From: JBNKEI01 sp050288705
Lineage (GTDB): Bacteria > Myxococcota > Myxococcia > Myxococcales > UBA5297
Direction: 5' to 3'
Length of the DNA stretch: 64,000 nucleotides
Assembly: GCA_050288705.1 (NCBI GenBank)
Contig: JBNKEI010000122.1
Span: forward strand, 1 to 64,000
A program made the translations under genes and the position numbers. The notes below the pieces were generated by a model. The model saw only the letters and a program-made list of their open reading frames with translations. It searched no databases and was not told where the DNA came from. Shown here piece after piece: positions 8,446 through 16,550 of the stretch (position 1 is the stretch's first letter; the number at the start of each line of letters is the position of its first letter).

Positions 8446-9953
8446 TTCACCTCAGCCAACACTGGAAGCTTTAAAAAGCGTTCAACTTGCCAAGCTTCAA
8501 TGATTCGTCCTCTTCGCAAATCAGCAAGAGTACACAATAAAAAAACAAAAAATACCCCTGCAAAAACAGCTCCCGAAAGAACCAGGGCTGGCTTAGGTTT
8601 GATAGGATCGTTAGGAATCTGGGCGGGTCGAATTACGCTATATCGATATTTAAACGCTACCCGGGCAGTTTGCAATTCGAGCTTTGCAGCGCTAATGCGA
8701 TCTATTAGGTCTTCATATTTATGGGAAGCAATTTGCAATTGAGCGCGAGCATATTCTAAATTCCCACCTTCATTGGCCACGCTTTCACGTATTTGCTGTA
8801 AGCTCTCAATTTCATTTTGCTTAAGCGCTGCTTTGGTATCCAAGGGAACCGCGGGTGCCGACGAACCTGGTTTTCGTGCATCGGATTCGTGAGACAAAGC
8901 TATTCTTGCCAGCTCGTAGTCTTCCATGAGCTCGGCTTCCTCTCTTTTTAATGAAGCAAGTTGCGGAGAGTCCTTGGAGATTGCTTTAATGCTTTCCTCA
9001 ATATTCATGATCATAGGATGAGCGGCAGCGTAAGTAGACTTAGCCTCCAGTAATTGAGTCTGTAAATCGTTTTGTTTTTGCCTACGGGAAGCTTCCAAAT
9101 CGGCAATTGTCCGGCGTTTGACTTCCAATAGTCCGCCAATTCGATCTAATTCCCTACTTTGGGGCGATTTTGTTCGTATACTAAAGGACCTGACGCTAGG
9201 AGCAGTTTTGCCCTTGACTGAGCTTTTGCTAATTTCTGTTTCGGAAGAATGAATCTCATCGAGAATAACTTTAATACTGTCGTGAACGGTAGAAGCGTGA
9301 CTTTCTAAAATAGAAATAGCCTCCGAGATATTAGAAACTTCCATCGAATGCCGAGTCTCCAAAAAATTTTGCTGAGCGGCTTCCACTAGCTGATATGCCA
9401 TTTGGGCGTCTGGCCAATCGATTTCAATTCTCAAGGTTCCTTCTCGGGAAGACGCACTTACCTGGAGGCGTTTTTCCAGTAAGCCAACCAGTGAATCCAA
9501 CTTTTCCTGTTCGGTTGGTTGCCCAACCAGCAGGTTTCTCAAAAAGTCTTTAACTCTCAATATAGGAGCACGGCTCAATTCCCAGTGATCAATAAGATTG
9601 GTCTGCTTGACTAATGCAACTAAATTGTCATTTCGTAATACCGTTTCCGCAGCCGCACGCGTAGGTGAATCGGCATCCCAAGGTATAGTTCGCCTTGGGT
9701 TTACGATAGTTGGTATCACCTGATTACGTTGCGCAAGAATATTACTTTCTGCGTGATAGGTTTTAGGCATTACCCACAAAAAAACTAATCCCGCACATAA
9801 AGTGCCAAAAAAGGCCAAGCAAGCCAAAACAGTATGTCTTTTTATCGCCCCAACGACAAATCCCCCATAATCTTCAAACTGTCGAAAATCGAATAAGTCG
9901 GCAGTCTCGGTTTCAAAAGAATTTGGCGGCGGGGCGGAAGGAAGACTCATCAT
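8436..9953 (-). CDS. Wzz/GumC-type polysaccharide co-polymerase without kinase domain
   Basis: This 505-residue protein has a cytoplasmic N-terminus, a membrane helix near residues 42-61, a long periplasmic region with a coiled-coil centre (about 180-420), and a second membrane helix near 460-482. That helix is preceded by the Pro-rich RPAQIPNDPIKPKPA motif typical of chain-length determinants. It ends soon after the second helix, so it lacks the fused BY-kinase domain of Wzc proteins. The separate kinase-like protein in the operon (5199-5771) may be its partner. Role: controlling chain length and coupling polymerase to the export channel. Confidence 0.88.
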   Translation of the reverse strand: MMSLPSAPPPNSFETETADLFDFRQFEDYGGFVVGAIKRHTVLACLAFFGTLCAGLVFLWVMPKTYHAESNILAQRNQVIPTIVNPRRTIPWDADSPTRAAAETVLRNDNLVALVKQTNLIDHWELSRAPILRVKDFLRNLLVGQPTEQEKLDSLVGLLEKRLQVSASSREGTLRIEIDWPDAQMAYQLVEAAQQNFLETRHSMEVSNISEAISILESHASTVHDSIKVILDEIHSSETEISKSSVKGKTAPSVRSFSIRTKSPQSRELDRIGGLLEVKRRTIADLEASRRQKQNDLQTQLLEAKSTYAAAHPMIMNIEESIKAISKDSPQLASLKREEAELMEDYELARIALSHESDARKPGSSAPAVPLDTKAALKQNEIESLQQIRESVANEGGNLEYARAQLQIASHKYEDLIDRISAAKLELQTARVAFKYRYSVIRPAQIPNDPIKPKPALVLSGAVFAGVFFVFLLCTLADLRRGRIIEAWQVERFLKLPVLAEVKWN

Positions 9954-10357
9954 TGTGTTGCTCGCTTGTTCAAATTGTTTTGCTCATTCAGCAGAGCGCG
10001 AACTCTTTTGGCGAAAGCATCTCTGCTAAAGGGTTTGGTTAGGTAGGCAGAAGCTCCCAATTCCTCGGCGTAAGCGCGATCTACCGGAAGAGTTTTTGCG
10101 CTAATTACCATAATGGGAATATTGACCAGTAGAGGTGTTTTTTGAATGTACTCGCAAACGTCAAATCCTGAAGATTGGGGGAGCATTAAGTCCAGGCAGA
10201 CCAAATCGAACGGACCATCTGCCCCTAGCTTGAATATTGCTGCTTGTCCATCGTGAGCTTCTACTGCGTGCAGTCCCATCCACTCTAAGTACCTGCGTAC
10301 CAATTGACGAATGGCCGGATCGTCATCGACCACCAAAACACGACGCTCTTGTTCCAT
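9950..10357 (-). CDS. Single-domain response regulator (receiver only)
   Basis: This 135-residue CheY-like receiver has VVDDD acidic residues near 10-13, phospho-acceptor Asp56 in LVCLDLMLP, the switch Ser/Thr in VISAKT, and the conserved Lys108 in YLTKPF. There is no DNA-binding or enzymatic output domain, so it probably signals by protein contact. It sits inside the exopolysaccharide operon and overlaps the chain-length gene by 4 bp. This suggests phosphorylation-dependent control of polymer assembly. The cognate kinase is not in the window. Confidence 0.9.
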   Translation of the reverse strand: MEQERRVLVVDDDPAIRQLVRRYLEWMGLHAVEAHDGQAAIFKLGADGPFDLVCLDLMLPQSSGFDVCEYIQKTPLLVNIPIMVISAKTLPVDRAYAEELGASAYLTKPFSRDAFAKRVRALLNEQNNLNKRATQ

Positions 10358-10384
10358 GCTTTTTAACTCCCAGGTTGGAAGGGG

Positions 10385-10624
10385 TCAAAGAATGCGGGGA
10401 TAGACAAACAAAATCGCCAACCAGTACATTACGTTGAACACCAGGTAAAAATAAAAAAGTTTATTTAAACTACGGCCTAGCAAACGATCTCTTCCTGCTA
10501 AAGCAGGTAAAAGAATGTTAGCTACTATTACGGAAATCAAAATTAATTTTACCATGGATGTATTTGACTTATCTACAAAGAGGGTGGTGCATGTGTGCGA
10601 TCCCCGAAATTTCTTAGAAGTCAA
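10385..10624 (-). CDS. Small membrane protein of unknown function in the exopolysaccharide operon
   Basis: Read from a TTG at 10624, which overlaps the stop of the upstream beta-barrel gene (TTGA), this gives 79 residues. An internal ATG at 10555 would give a cleaner 56-residue protein, MVKLILISVIVANILLPALA... Neither start has a convincing ribosome site. The protein has two hydrophobic segments (about 28-42 and 54-75) around a short basic loop with GRDRLLGR. I do not recognise a family. The tight packing supports a real gene. Confidence 0.55.
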   Translation of the reverse strand: MTSKKFRGSHTCTTLFVDKSNTSMVKLILISVIVANILLPALAGRDRLLGRSLNKLFYFYLVFNVMYWLAILFVYPRIL

Positions 10625-11895
10625 AAATAACTGCCTATTTTGGATAGTCCCTGCGTAATCGAGCGAAACTGATCCTGATAGCTAACCGTCAAGAAAACAC
10701 CCCATACCAGAGATGAGCTAGATTGTTCAGTAATAGTACTGCCGCTGGTACGCTGCCAACTCAAGCGAGTTCCTGCTCCAAGTTCCCATCCACGAGAGGG
10801 AACGGTAGAGCTAAGCTCTAGCTCGCTTGAGTAGCTGGGAGGAGTATATAACGATATTCCATTGGTGGAAGCGAGTGAAACCTGAACTTTGGAGGGAGTA
10901 ATCCACACAACTTTGGAAGAGGAGCTTAGTCGATGGCGAGCAGTCCCTGCAAATCGATCGATGGAAGGAGAAAAGGTTGCGTCCCATTGTAGTTCAATGT
11001 GCTGTAAGGGCATAGGAATTCGGTAAGTTATTCCCATTCCCGCGTAGGGAAGAATCACCGAGCTACTTAATTCAGGTGAAACAGTAAGACCTGCACCTAG
11101 TCCCACACGAGAGCTAACCCTGCCACTCCAATTTCGTTGCCACGATTCGTGAGCTTCACTAGCTATGGCCAAGCCATTTTTGCGTCCAGTAGATGCCGAT
11201 TCAGCGGAAGAATTAACGCCATTGGTAAAATCGGAGCAGGAATTGGAAATATTTGTCAAAAAGGAGTCTTTGGAGGTAGCAGCCCAGGTAAGAGTTGTGG
11301 AGTTGCGGTAAGAAGTTTCTGTAGGAACATGTCTACGCGCGGTCTCGTTAATTCCTCCGCTCAACCCGAAAGAAAAAGTGGAAGTTAAGCTCAAGTTCTG
11401 GGAGATGATCCATGCCAGTCCCAGCGATGAGTTTGAGCTAAAATATCCAAGAGAGCGTATTTCTGGTGGGGGAGGCTGCCCATTGGTGGTCTTTTCGGTA
11501 GTGACAGTGGTGGTATCGGTGGAGTTTTGGTTTAGAAGGGAATTATTCGCTGTCGAGAAATCACGCGTCCCATATCCTAGTTGTTCCCCTATACTAAAAA
11601 CCCAAAAAGGACTTGCATTCCATTGGCCGGAAAATCCGGCATTGTGAAAAAAACTTGCCTGCGAGGAATTGCCTATGGAAAAGGAGGGCGAATACCGCGC
11701 GCTAAACAATAATTGCCTAGTGGCTAGCTCTACTCCGCCAGAAGGTGCAATGGATGTGCTAGCATCCAAATCTCGTGAATTGCTAGCAGAAACCCGTGCT
11801 TCCCCACGCAATCCTACATCCCAAGTAGCAAGGGTTCCGGTGGAAAAAACGCAGTAGACAATGATGGATGACATAGACGCCATTGGACTATTCAA
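10621..11895 (-). CDS. Predicted outer-membrane beta-barrel, Wzp-like export porin candidate
   Basis: This 424-residue protein has an N-terminal signal-like segment (SMSSIIVYCVFSTGTLATW). It then shows many alternating, Ser/Thr-rich amphipathic strands such as FSARYSPSFSIG and LSLTSTFSFGLSG, and ends in Tyr-Phe, a typical barrel terminus. I see no enzyme motif. In Myxococcus xanthus exopolysaccharide loci, an outer-membrane barrel (Wzp) gene lies beside a short OPX gene and is proposed to form the outer-membrane exit. The same arrangement is seen here: the gene overlaps the OPX gene by 8 bp. The Wzp role is inference from context and topology. Confidence 0.65.
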   Translation of the reverse strand: MNSPMASMSSIIVYCVFSTGTLATWDVGLRGEARVSASNSRDLDASTSIAPSGGVELATRQLLFSARYSPSFSIGNSSQASFFHNAGFSGQWNASPFWVFSIGEQLGYGTRDFSTANNSLLNQNSTDTTTVTTEKTTNGQPPPPEIRSLGYFSSNSSLGLAWIISQNLSLTSTFSFGLSGGINETARRHVPTETSYRNSTTLTWAATSKDSFLTNISNSCSDFTNGVNSSAESASTGRKNGLAIASEAHESWQRNWSGRVSSRVGLGAGLTVSPELSSSVILPYAGMGITYRIPMPLQHIELQWDATFSPSIDRFAGTARHRLSSSSKVVWITPSKVQVSLASTNGISLYTPPSYSSELELSSTVPSRGWELGAGTRLSWQRTSGSTITEQSSSSLVWGVFLTVSYQDQFRSITQGLSKIGSYF

Positions 11896-12487
11896 CCACG
11901 ATAACGTCGCCGCTCATTAAGCGGAAGGACCCAGCCTTACCTTCTGCTCGCAATAGGGGCTGGTATCGGAAGCGAATTCTAACCAAAGAAGGGGTGCGTC
12001 TTACTACGTATATCGAATCTTGGGCAGCGTAATTGTTGAGTCCGCCTGCCTTAGCTAGAGCATCAATAACCCCTGTTCCGGGTTCAATAACGTACGCACC
12101 TGGTTGAGCTACCTCTCCCACTATAGAAATTGAAAAAGGTTTGGTTTCTTCCAAGGATACAGTTACTACGGGATTATTTAAATACTGCTTGAGGCTGTCT
12201 TCGATCTGTCGGGAGAGAGCATCGGGAGTTAGTCCAGAGGCCACGACATCGTTCAGCAAAGGCAAGGAAATTTTCCCATCCGGCCGAACGCGCGATCGCG
12301 CAGACATTTTTTCTTGATCCCAAACGCGAACGTTTAAGACATCCCCTGCAGATATTACGTATTCTTTTGGGTAGTGTGTACCGGAGGTTGAGTAATTGTC
12401 GACCCACACATACCTTCCAGGATTGGTGCAGCCGACCAAAAAGCAAAAACCAAGCAAAGTAAAAAGAAGGGAACGCAACGCAGTCAC
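11888..12487 (-). CDS. Short OPX (Wza-like) polysaccharide export lipoprotein
   Basis: This 199-residue protein has a lipoprotein signal ending FLVGC (Cys20). A Poly_export domain follows (YVISAGDVLNVRVWDQE, RPDGKISLPLL, VTVSLEE), then an SLBB-type domain (VGEVAQPGAYVIEPGTGVIDALAKAGGL), and it ends at SGDVIVVE. It is about half the length of E. coli Wza and lacks the C-terminal segment that forms the outer-membrane alpha-helical pore. Such short OPX proteins need a separate outer-membrane conduit, which fits the adjacent barrel gene. Confidence 0.9.
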   Translation of the reverse strand: MTALRSLLFTLLGFCFLVGCTNPGRYVWVDNYSTSGTHYPKEYVISAGDVLNVRVWDQEKMSARSRVRPDGKISLPLLNDVVASGLTPDALSRQIEDSLKQYLNNPVVTVSLEETKPFSISIVGEVAQPGAYVIEPGTGVIDALAKAGGLNNYAAQDSIYVVRRTPSLVRIRFRYQPLLRAEGKAGSFRLMSGDVIVVE

Positions 12488-12533
12488 CTGTCAATCGTGA
12501 GAAATGGAAATCTATGTAGAATCGGAGCTTATA

Positions 12534-13931
12534 CTAACTTGCGCCTCTGCCGGTAAGAACAGCAGGAACTGTCTTGAGGATAAGGTTAAAATCTTCACTT
12601 AAGCTCCAATGATCTATGTATTGCATATCCATGTACATCCATTCCTCGAAAGAGATTTGGTTGCGTCCGCTTACCTGCCAAATACAGGTAAGTCCTGGTC
12701 GTACTGACAGTCGTCGTCTCTGCCAAGGTTTGTATTGAAGTACTTCTTTCGGTACTGGTGGACGAGGCCCTACCAGGCTCATATCTCCGCGCAACACATT
12801 GATAAGCTGAGGAAGCTCATCGATGCTATAGCGTCGCAGATGGCGACCGATGGAGGTTACTCGTGGGTCCTTTTTCATTTTGAAAACTGGCCCCGACTGC
12901 TCATTTTTCGATTCGAGTTGAGTTTTGAGTTGTTCGGCGTTAGTGACCATGGAGCGAAATTTTAGCATATGAAAATGCCGACCATTGAGTCCTACCCGAA
13001 CTTGTTTGAAAAAGATGGGGCCCTTGGAAGACAATTTCACCAAAAGAGCTACAACCGACAGCAACGGCAGTAGCAACCAAAGCGCTGCCGCGGAAACCAC
13101 AATATCAAATAGGCGCTTCAAAGCCATTTGAGATGGTTTAGGAGTCACGTTGGTAAAATGCAGATAGCCATCTATGGCGGCTTTGGGATCGAGCAACCGT
13201 GCGCGGTCTAGTCGGAAACCAGAAGTTAAAGGAAGAGCGAAGGGTACGCCAAGCGTTTCACATACCTTGATTACCTTTTGTATGGCGTCATAGTCACGAA
13301 TAATGTTTCCGGCAATGAACACCTCGGTCACCGGAATTCTAGAAAGAACACTCTCTATTTGGTCCGATGTGCCTAGGACTTGTCTTCCCAGGCGTTCTGG
13401 CTTCTTGTCTCCGGGAAGATTCAGGAAACCAACTACTTGTTGTCGACGGGTTTTACTATGCTCCAAATCCTCTGCAGTAACTCTTCCTAGCGCTTCTGTT
13501 CCCACTATTAAAACTTCTGCCAACGGTTCTTCTTGAGTGGAAGCAAAAAGCCGGTTCAAAAATAGCCGGTTGAGAATAAGAACAGGCCAGGTAATGAGCA
13601 GAAAATAGCTAACTTTAGGAACGGTGGATTCTGCCGGTGCTAAAAAGTTGGCAATTCCTACTACGGTAGCTACCGCCAACACCAACACTGTTACCATTGC
13701 CGCATCATCTACTACCATGCGATTGACCCAAGGGTCGTAATAGCGTAATGCAGTACTTGTGATTATCCACACAGCGACCGCCAAAGTAAGAAACCAAATC
13801 ATTTCCGGCGGTTTGCCTGTTTCCGGGGTTTGAGAAAGGGTGGAAGCGAAGAGAATTCCTAATAGCAAGAAAGCTAAATCGAGGAATAAATTAACTTTTT
13901 CTCTTGTACCTGGGGCAACTCTAGAATTCAT
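12534..13931 (-). CDS. Polyprenyl-phosphate sugar-1-phosphate transferase (WbaP/WcaJ/EpsZ type), priming enzyme
   Basis: I start at the ATG at 13931, preceded by GGGAG at good spacing, giving 465 residues; a GTG at 13955 lacks a site. The protein has four or five N-terminal membrane segments, then a nucleotide-binding-like middle region (VLIVGTEALGR). The C-terminal bacterial sugar transferase domain reads KRLFDIVVSAAALWLLLPLL, then FKQVRVGLNGRHFHMLKFRSM, RRYSIDELPQLINVLRGDMSLVGPRPP, and ends near RPGLTCIWQVSGRN. It loads the first sugar phosphate onto undecaprenyl phosphate. It is the first gene of the operon. Confidence 0.92.
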   Translation of the reverse strand: MNSRVAPGTREKVNLFLDLAFLLLGILFASTLSQTPETGKPPEMIWFLTLAVAVWIITSTALRYYDPWVNRMVVDDAAMVTVLVLAVATVVGIANFLAPAESTVPKVSYFLLITWPVLILNRLFLNRLFASTQEEPLAEVLIVGTEALGRVTAEDLEHSKTRRQQVVGFLNLPGDKKPERLGRQVLGTSDQIESVLSRIPVTEVFIAGNIIRDYDAIQKVIKVCETLGVPFALPLTSGFRLDRARLLDPKAAIDGYLHFTNVTPKPSQMALKRLFDIVVSAAALWLLLPLLSVVALLVKLSSKGPIFFKQVRVGLNGRHFHMLKFRSMVTNAEQLKTQLESKNEQSGPVFKMKKDPRVTSIGRHLRRYSIDELPQLINVLRGDMSLVGPRPPVPKEVLQYKPWQRRRLSVRPGLTCIWQVSGRNQISFEEWMYMDMQYIDHWSLSEDFNLILKTVPAVLTGRGAS

Positions 13932-13958
13932 AGGTTCTCCCAACGTCCCCAGCACGAC

Positions 13959-14031
13959 ATCGTTTCCTATGACTATCGACGAGGGTGGTGAATAAGCGCC
14001 TATACGACATAAATATTACCGAGGAAACGAT
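13959..14031. promoter_or_regulatory. Paired inverted half-sites in the divergent exopolysaccharide/hemW promoter region
   Basis: ATCGTTTCCT at 13959-13968 and its exact complement AGGAAACGAT at 14022-14031 face each other 53 bp apart, between the exopolysaccharide operon start and hemW. Perfect 10-bp arms could bind a regulator that loops or covers the exopolysaccharide promoter. A chance occurrence cannot be excluded. Confidence 0.4.
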
Positions 14032-14089
14032 ACTATGCTTGGCAGGTAGGATCAAGTGCCACTTAAGTTAGTGTATAAAAAAAACTTCT

Positions 14090-15259
14090 ATGTTTGAAGG
14101 GTTCGGAGTTTACATACATTTTCCCTACTGCGCTTCGAAGTGTGGCTATTGCGACTTCGCTTCGCAAGTGTCCAATCGGATACCGCATAAGAGGTATGCA
14201 AGGGCGGTTAGGAATGAGCTTGCCTTGCGAAAAAAACGGATAAGCTATCGCCAGGCCAACTCTATGTACTTGGGAGGAGGTACTCCTTCACTTTGGTCAG
14301 TAAGTGCTTTGAAACAAGTTCTGGTCGCAGTGGGTGAGTCCATTGGCTTTGGCGCCGATGCCGAAGTTACTATAGAAGCCAATCCAAGCTCAATCGTGAA
14401 AGAAAGAATACTGGCCTGGAGGAGTTTAGGAGTAAACCGTGTCTCTCTAGGCGTTCAATCTTTTAATGATGGTGCATTAAAAAGCTTGGGCAGAAAACAT
14501 TCCTCTCGCGAAGCCTTGGCTGCCATAAAGATGATTCGCGACGCCGGATTTTCTAATCTGGCGCTGGACTTAATTCAAGGGGCTCCTGAGCAGACCCTAG
14601 CCATGGCGCGGGAGGACGTATTGTGTGCGGTCGCGCAAAGTCCGCAGCACCTTTCTATTTATGCGTTGACTTTAGACAATCTAGAAATCGAAGTTCCTCT
14701 GGCAAAAAAGCTTCGTGAAGGCAAACTTCAGCTTCCGAACGAAGAAGTTTTGTGGCAAATGACTCAAGAAACCAGACAAGTCTTGAAGTCCCAGGGATGG
14801 GTTCGTTACGAAATATCTAATTGGTCTCAGCCTGGTTTGCAATCTCGACACAACGCTCTGTATTGGACAGGGGGACAGTATTTGGGTCTTGGTTGTGGTG
14901 CCTGTGGATTTACTTTTTATGATCGGTCTAACCCCTCTTTAGGGGGACGGCGGTGGGGGAATTATCGGTCGCCCGAGCAGTATATTGCTTCAGTGGAACA
15001 AGGAATAGTTCCCGAAGAATGGAGTGAACACTTGGATGCGTCAGTTTTGTTAAAAGAAATCTTGGCGATAGGCACGCGTCAAGTAGCAGGTATAGATGTT
15101 GATGAAGTCTGCAGGTTATTGCAACAAGATAGTGGGCCTATACTTGAGAAAGCTGGTGCTCTTGTGCAGCGCGGGTTAGCTAGAGTAATTGAGAATAGGG
15201 TTGTTCTAACCGAAAGAGGGCTTGATTTTCATAACGAGGCTGCCCTGATATTTGTGTAA
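14090..15259 (+). CDS. hemW: HemW-like radical SAM protein
   Basis: This 389-residue protein begins with the radical SAM motif CASKCGYC (Cys14, Cys18, Cys21), which binds a 4Fe-4S cluster. It contains the HNxxYW signature (RHNALYWTGGQYLGLG) that separates HemW from coproporphyrinogen oxidase HemN, and a winged-helix C-terminal region. HemW is regarded as a heme chaperone that delivers heme to respiratory proteins; it is often misannotated as an oxygen-independent coproporphyrinogen III oxidase. No clear ribosome site precedes the ATG. It is transcribed divergently from the exopolysaccharide operon. Confidence 0.9.
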   Translation: MFEGFGVYIHFPYCASKCGYCDFASQVSNRIPHKRYARAVRNELALRKKRISYRQANSMYLGGGTPSLWSVSALKQVLVAVGESIGFGADAEVTIEANPSSIVKERILAWRSLGVNRVSLGVQSFNDGALKSLGRKHSSREALAAIKMIRDAGFSNLALDLIQGAPEQTLAMAREDVLCAVAQSPQHLSIYALTLDNLEIEVPLAKKLREGKLQLPNEEVLWQMTQETRQVLKSQGWVRYEISNWSQPGLQSRHNALYWTGGQYLGLGCGACGFTFYDRSNPSLGGRRWGNYRSPEQYIASVEQGIVPEEWSEHLDASVLLKEILAIGTRQVAGIDVDEVCRLLQQDSGPILEKAGALVQRGLARVIENRVVLTERGLDFHNEAALIFV

Positions 15260-15305
15260 TTACTGTTGATCATTTTCTTGACGCTGCTGACGGAGGGAAC
15301 ATAAT

Positions 15306-15554
15306 TTGGCGATTATGCGAAAAAGGGTGAGAACGAGTCAGGTAATTGAAGAAGTAATTGCAGAAGATGCACCTGCGAAAGCAGAAACAGGTTTTTTTTG
15401 TGAAAAAAAATTGTTACCCATAGCCATGTTGCGAGTTGCGCTGGAGCTGAAAACAAATCCTTCTGCGGATATGACAGAAATAATCAGGAAAATTGCAAAG
15501 GAAATGAAAATTTCGCAAAAAATGCTAGAAAGCCATCTAAGGGAAGGTATCTAA
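15306..15554 (+). CDS. Small protein of unknown function
   Basis: This 82-residue protein starts at a TTG with GGAGGG eight bases upstream; the in-frame ATG at 15315 is spaced too far from that site. The sequence is basic and helical. The C-terminal half (NPSADMTEIIRKIAKEMKISQKMLESHLREGI) resembles a small helix-turn-helix-like bundle, but I recognise no family. It follows hemW by 46 bp and may be co-transcribed with it. Confidence 0.55.
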   Translation: MAIMRKRVRTSQVIEEVIAEDAPAKAETGFFCEKKLLPIAMLRVALELKTNPSADMTEIIRKIAKEMKISQKMLESHLREGI

Positions 15555-15718
15555 ATATTGCCGAAGAATGTTCTATCAATTTTGCTGGTAAGTAGTAGGT
15601 AATTTTCTACAAAATGCAACCGATTTCTTGTGGATAAAGTTAGGTTGTTAAGCTGTATTTGTTCGCTACTCTTTCTTTTGTTGGTGCGAAGTTGGTGAGA
15701 GGCCAAGGGCGATAATTA

Positions 15719-16411
15719 ATGAACAATAAATCAGCAGTGTTACTTCTTTCTGGTGGGCTTGATTCAGCTACTTGTTTAGCCATTGCCCGTGCAGAAGGGT
15801 TTAATGTACACGCACTTACGATTGCTTATGGGCAACGTCATTCGTGTGAAGTTGAATGCGCCCGAACTGTGGCTCAAAAACTAGGAGTTGCTTCTCATCG
15901 AGTGGTGACTGTCGATTTGCGTACTATCGGAGGGTCGTCTCTCACTGCGGATATGGTGGTAATTAAAGACCGAGTGGAAGACGGAACTATTCCCGACACC
16001 TATGTTCCTGCCCGCAATACGGTTTTTTTGGGATTGGCTTTAGGGGTTGCCGAGGTAGTAGGGGCCAGCCATTTATTCATTGGGGTTAGTTCGGTAGACT
16101 ATTCAGGTTATCCTGATTGCCGGCCAGCGTTTATTGAGGCTTTTGAAAAATTGGCTAATCTGGCAACTCGCGGAGGAGTACAAGGTACTCGTTTCACTAT
16201 TCATGCACCCCTTTTACATCTCACCAAATCTCAGACTATTCATCGGGGAATTGAGCTAGGAGTGGATTATTCTATGACTCATTCTTGCTACGATCCACTT
16301 CCTCATGGCCAAGCTTGTGGACATTGTGACAGTTGTATTCTGCGTCGCAAGGGTTTTGAAAAGGCTGGTCTTGCTGATCCTGCTTTTTCTGCTTCGCTAT
16401 CTTTCAAATAG
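15719..16411 (+). CDS. queC: 7-cyano-7-deazaguanine synthase
   Basis: This 230-residue protein has the PP-loop LSGGLDSATC near the N-terminus, the QueC-typical YGQRHSCEVECA segment, and YVPARNTVFLGLAL. The C-terminal zinc-site cysteines are in CYDPLPHGQACGHCDSCILRRKGF. QueC converts 7-carboxy-7-deazaguanine to preQ0, using ATP and ammonia, for queuosine in tRNA. The other queuosine genes (queD, queE, queF) are not here. The upstream 164 bp show no preQ1-type riboswitch that I can identify. The gene converges on the PKS gene with a 139-bp gap. Confidence 0.94.
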   Translation: MNNKSAVLLLSGGLDSATCLAIARAEGFNVHALTIAYGQRHSCEVECARTVAQKLGVASHRVVTVDLRTIGGSSLTADMVVIKDRVEDGTIPDTYVPARNTVFLGLALGVAEVVGASHLFIGVSSVDYSGYPDCRPAFIEAFEKLANLATRGGVQGTRFTIHAPLLHLTKSQTIHRGIELGVDYSMTHSCYDPLPHGQACGHCDSCILRRKGFEKAGLADPAFSASLSFK

Positions 16412-16550
16412 TAATGAAAAAAGACTGGATTATTGTTTTGCCAAAAAATCGATTGCTTATTTTCGGGTGTTAAAATACTGGAAGTGCCGTTTAGAAATTG
16501 TTGATAAAGCGCCAACCACAATTTTTTTAAGCCCTGTGACGCTGCGCTCC

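Noticed and set aside
15555..15718. preQ1 riboswitch before queC
   Set aside because: I could not find the characteristic short hairpin and A-rich tail. QueC genes often lack one.
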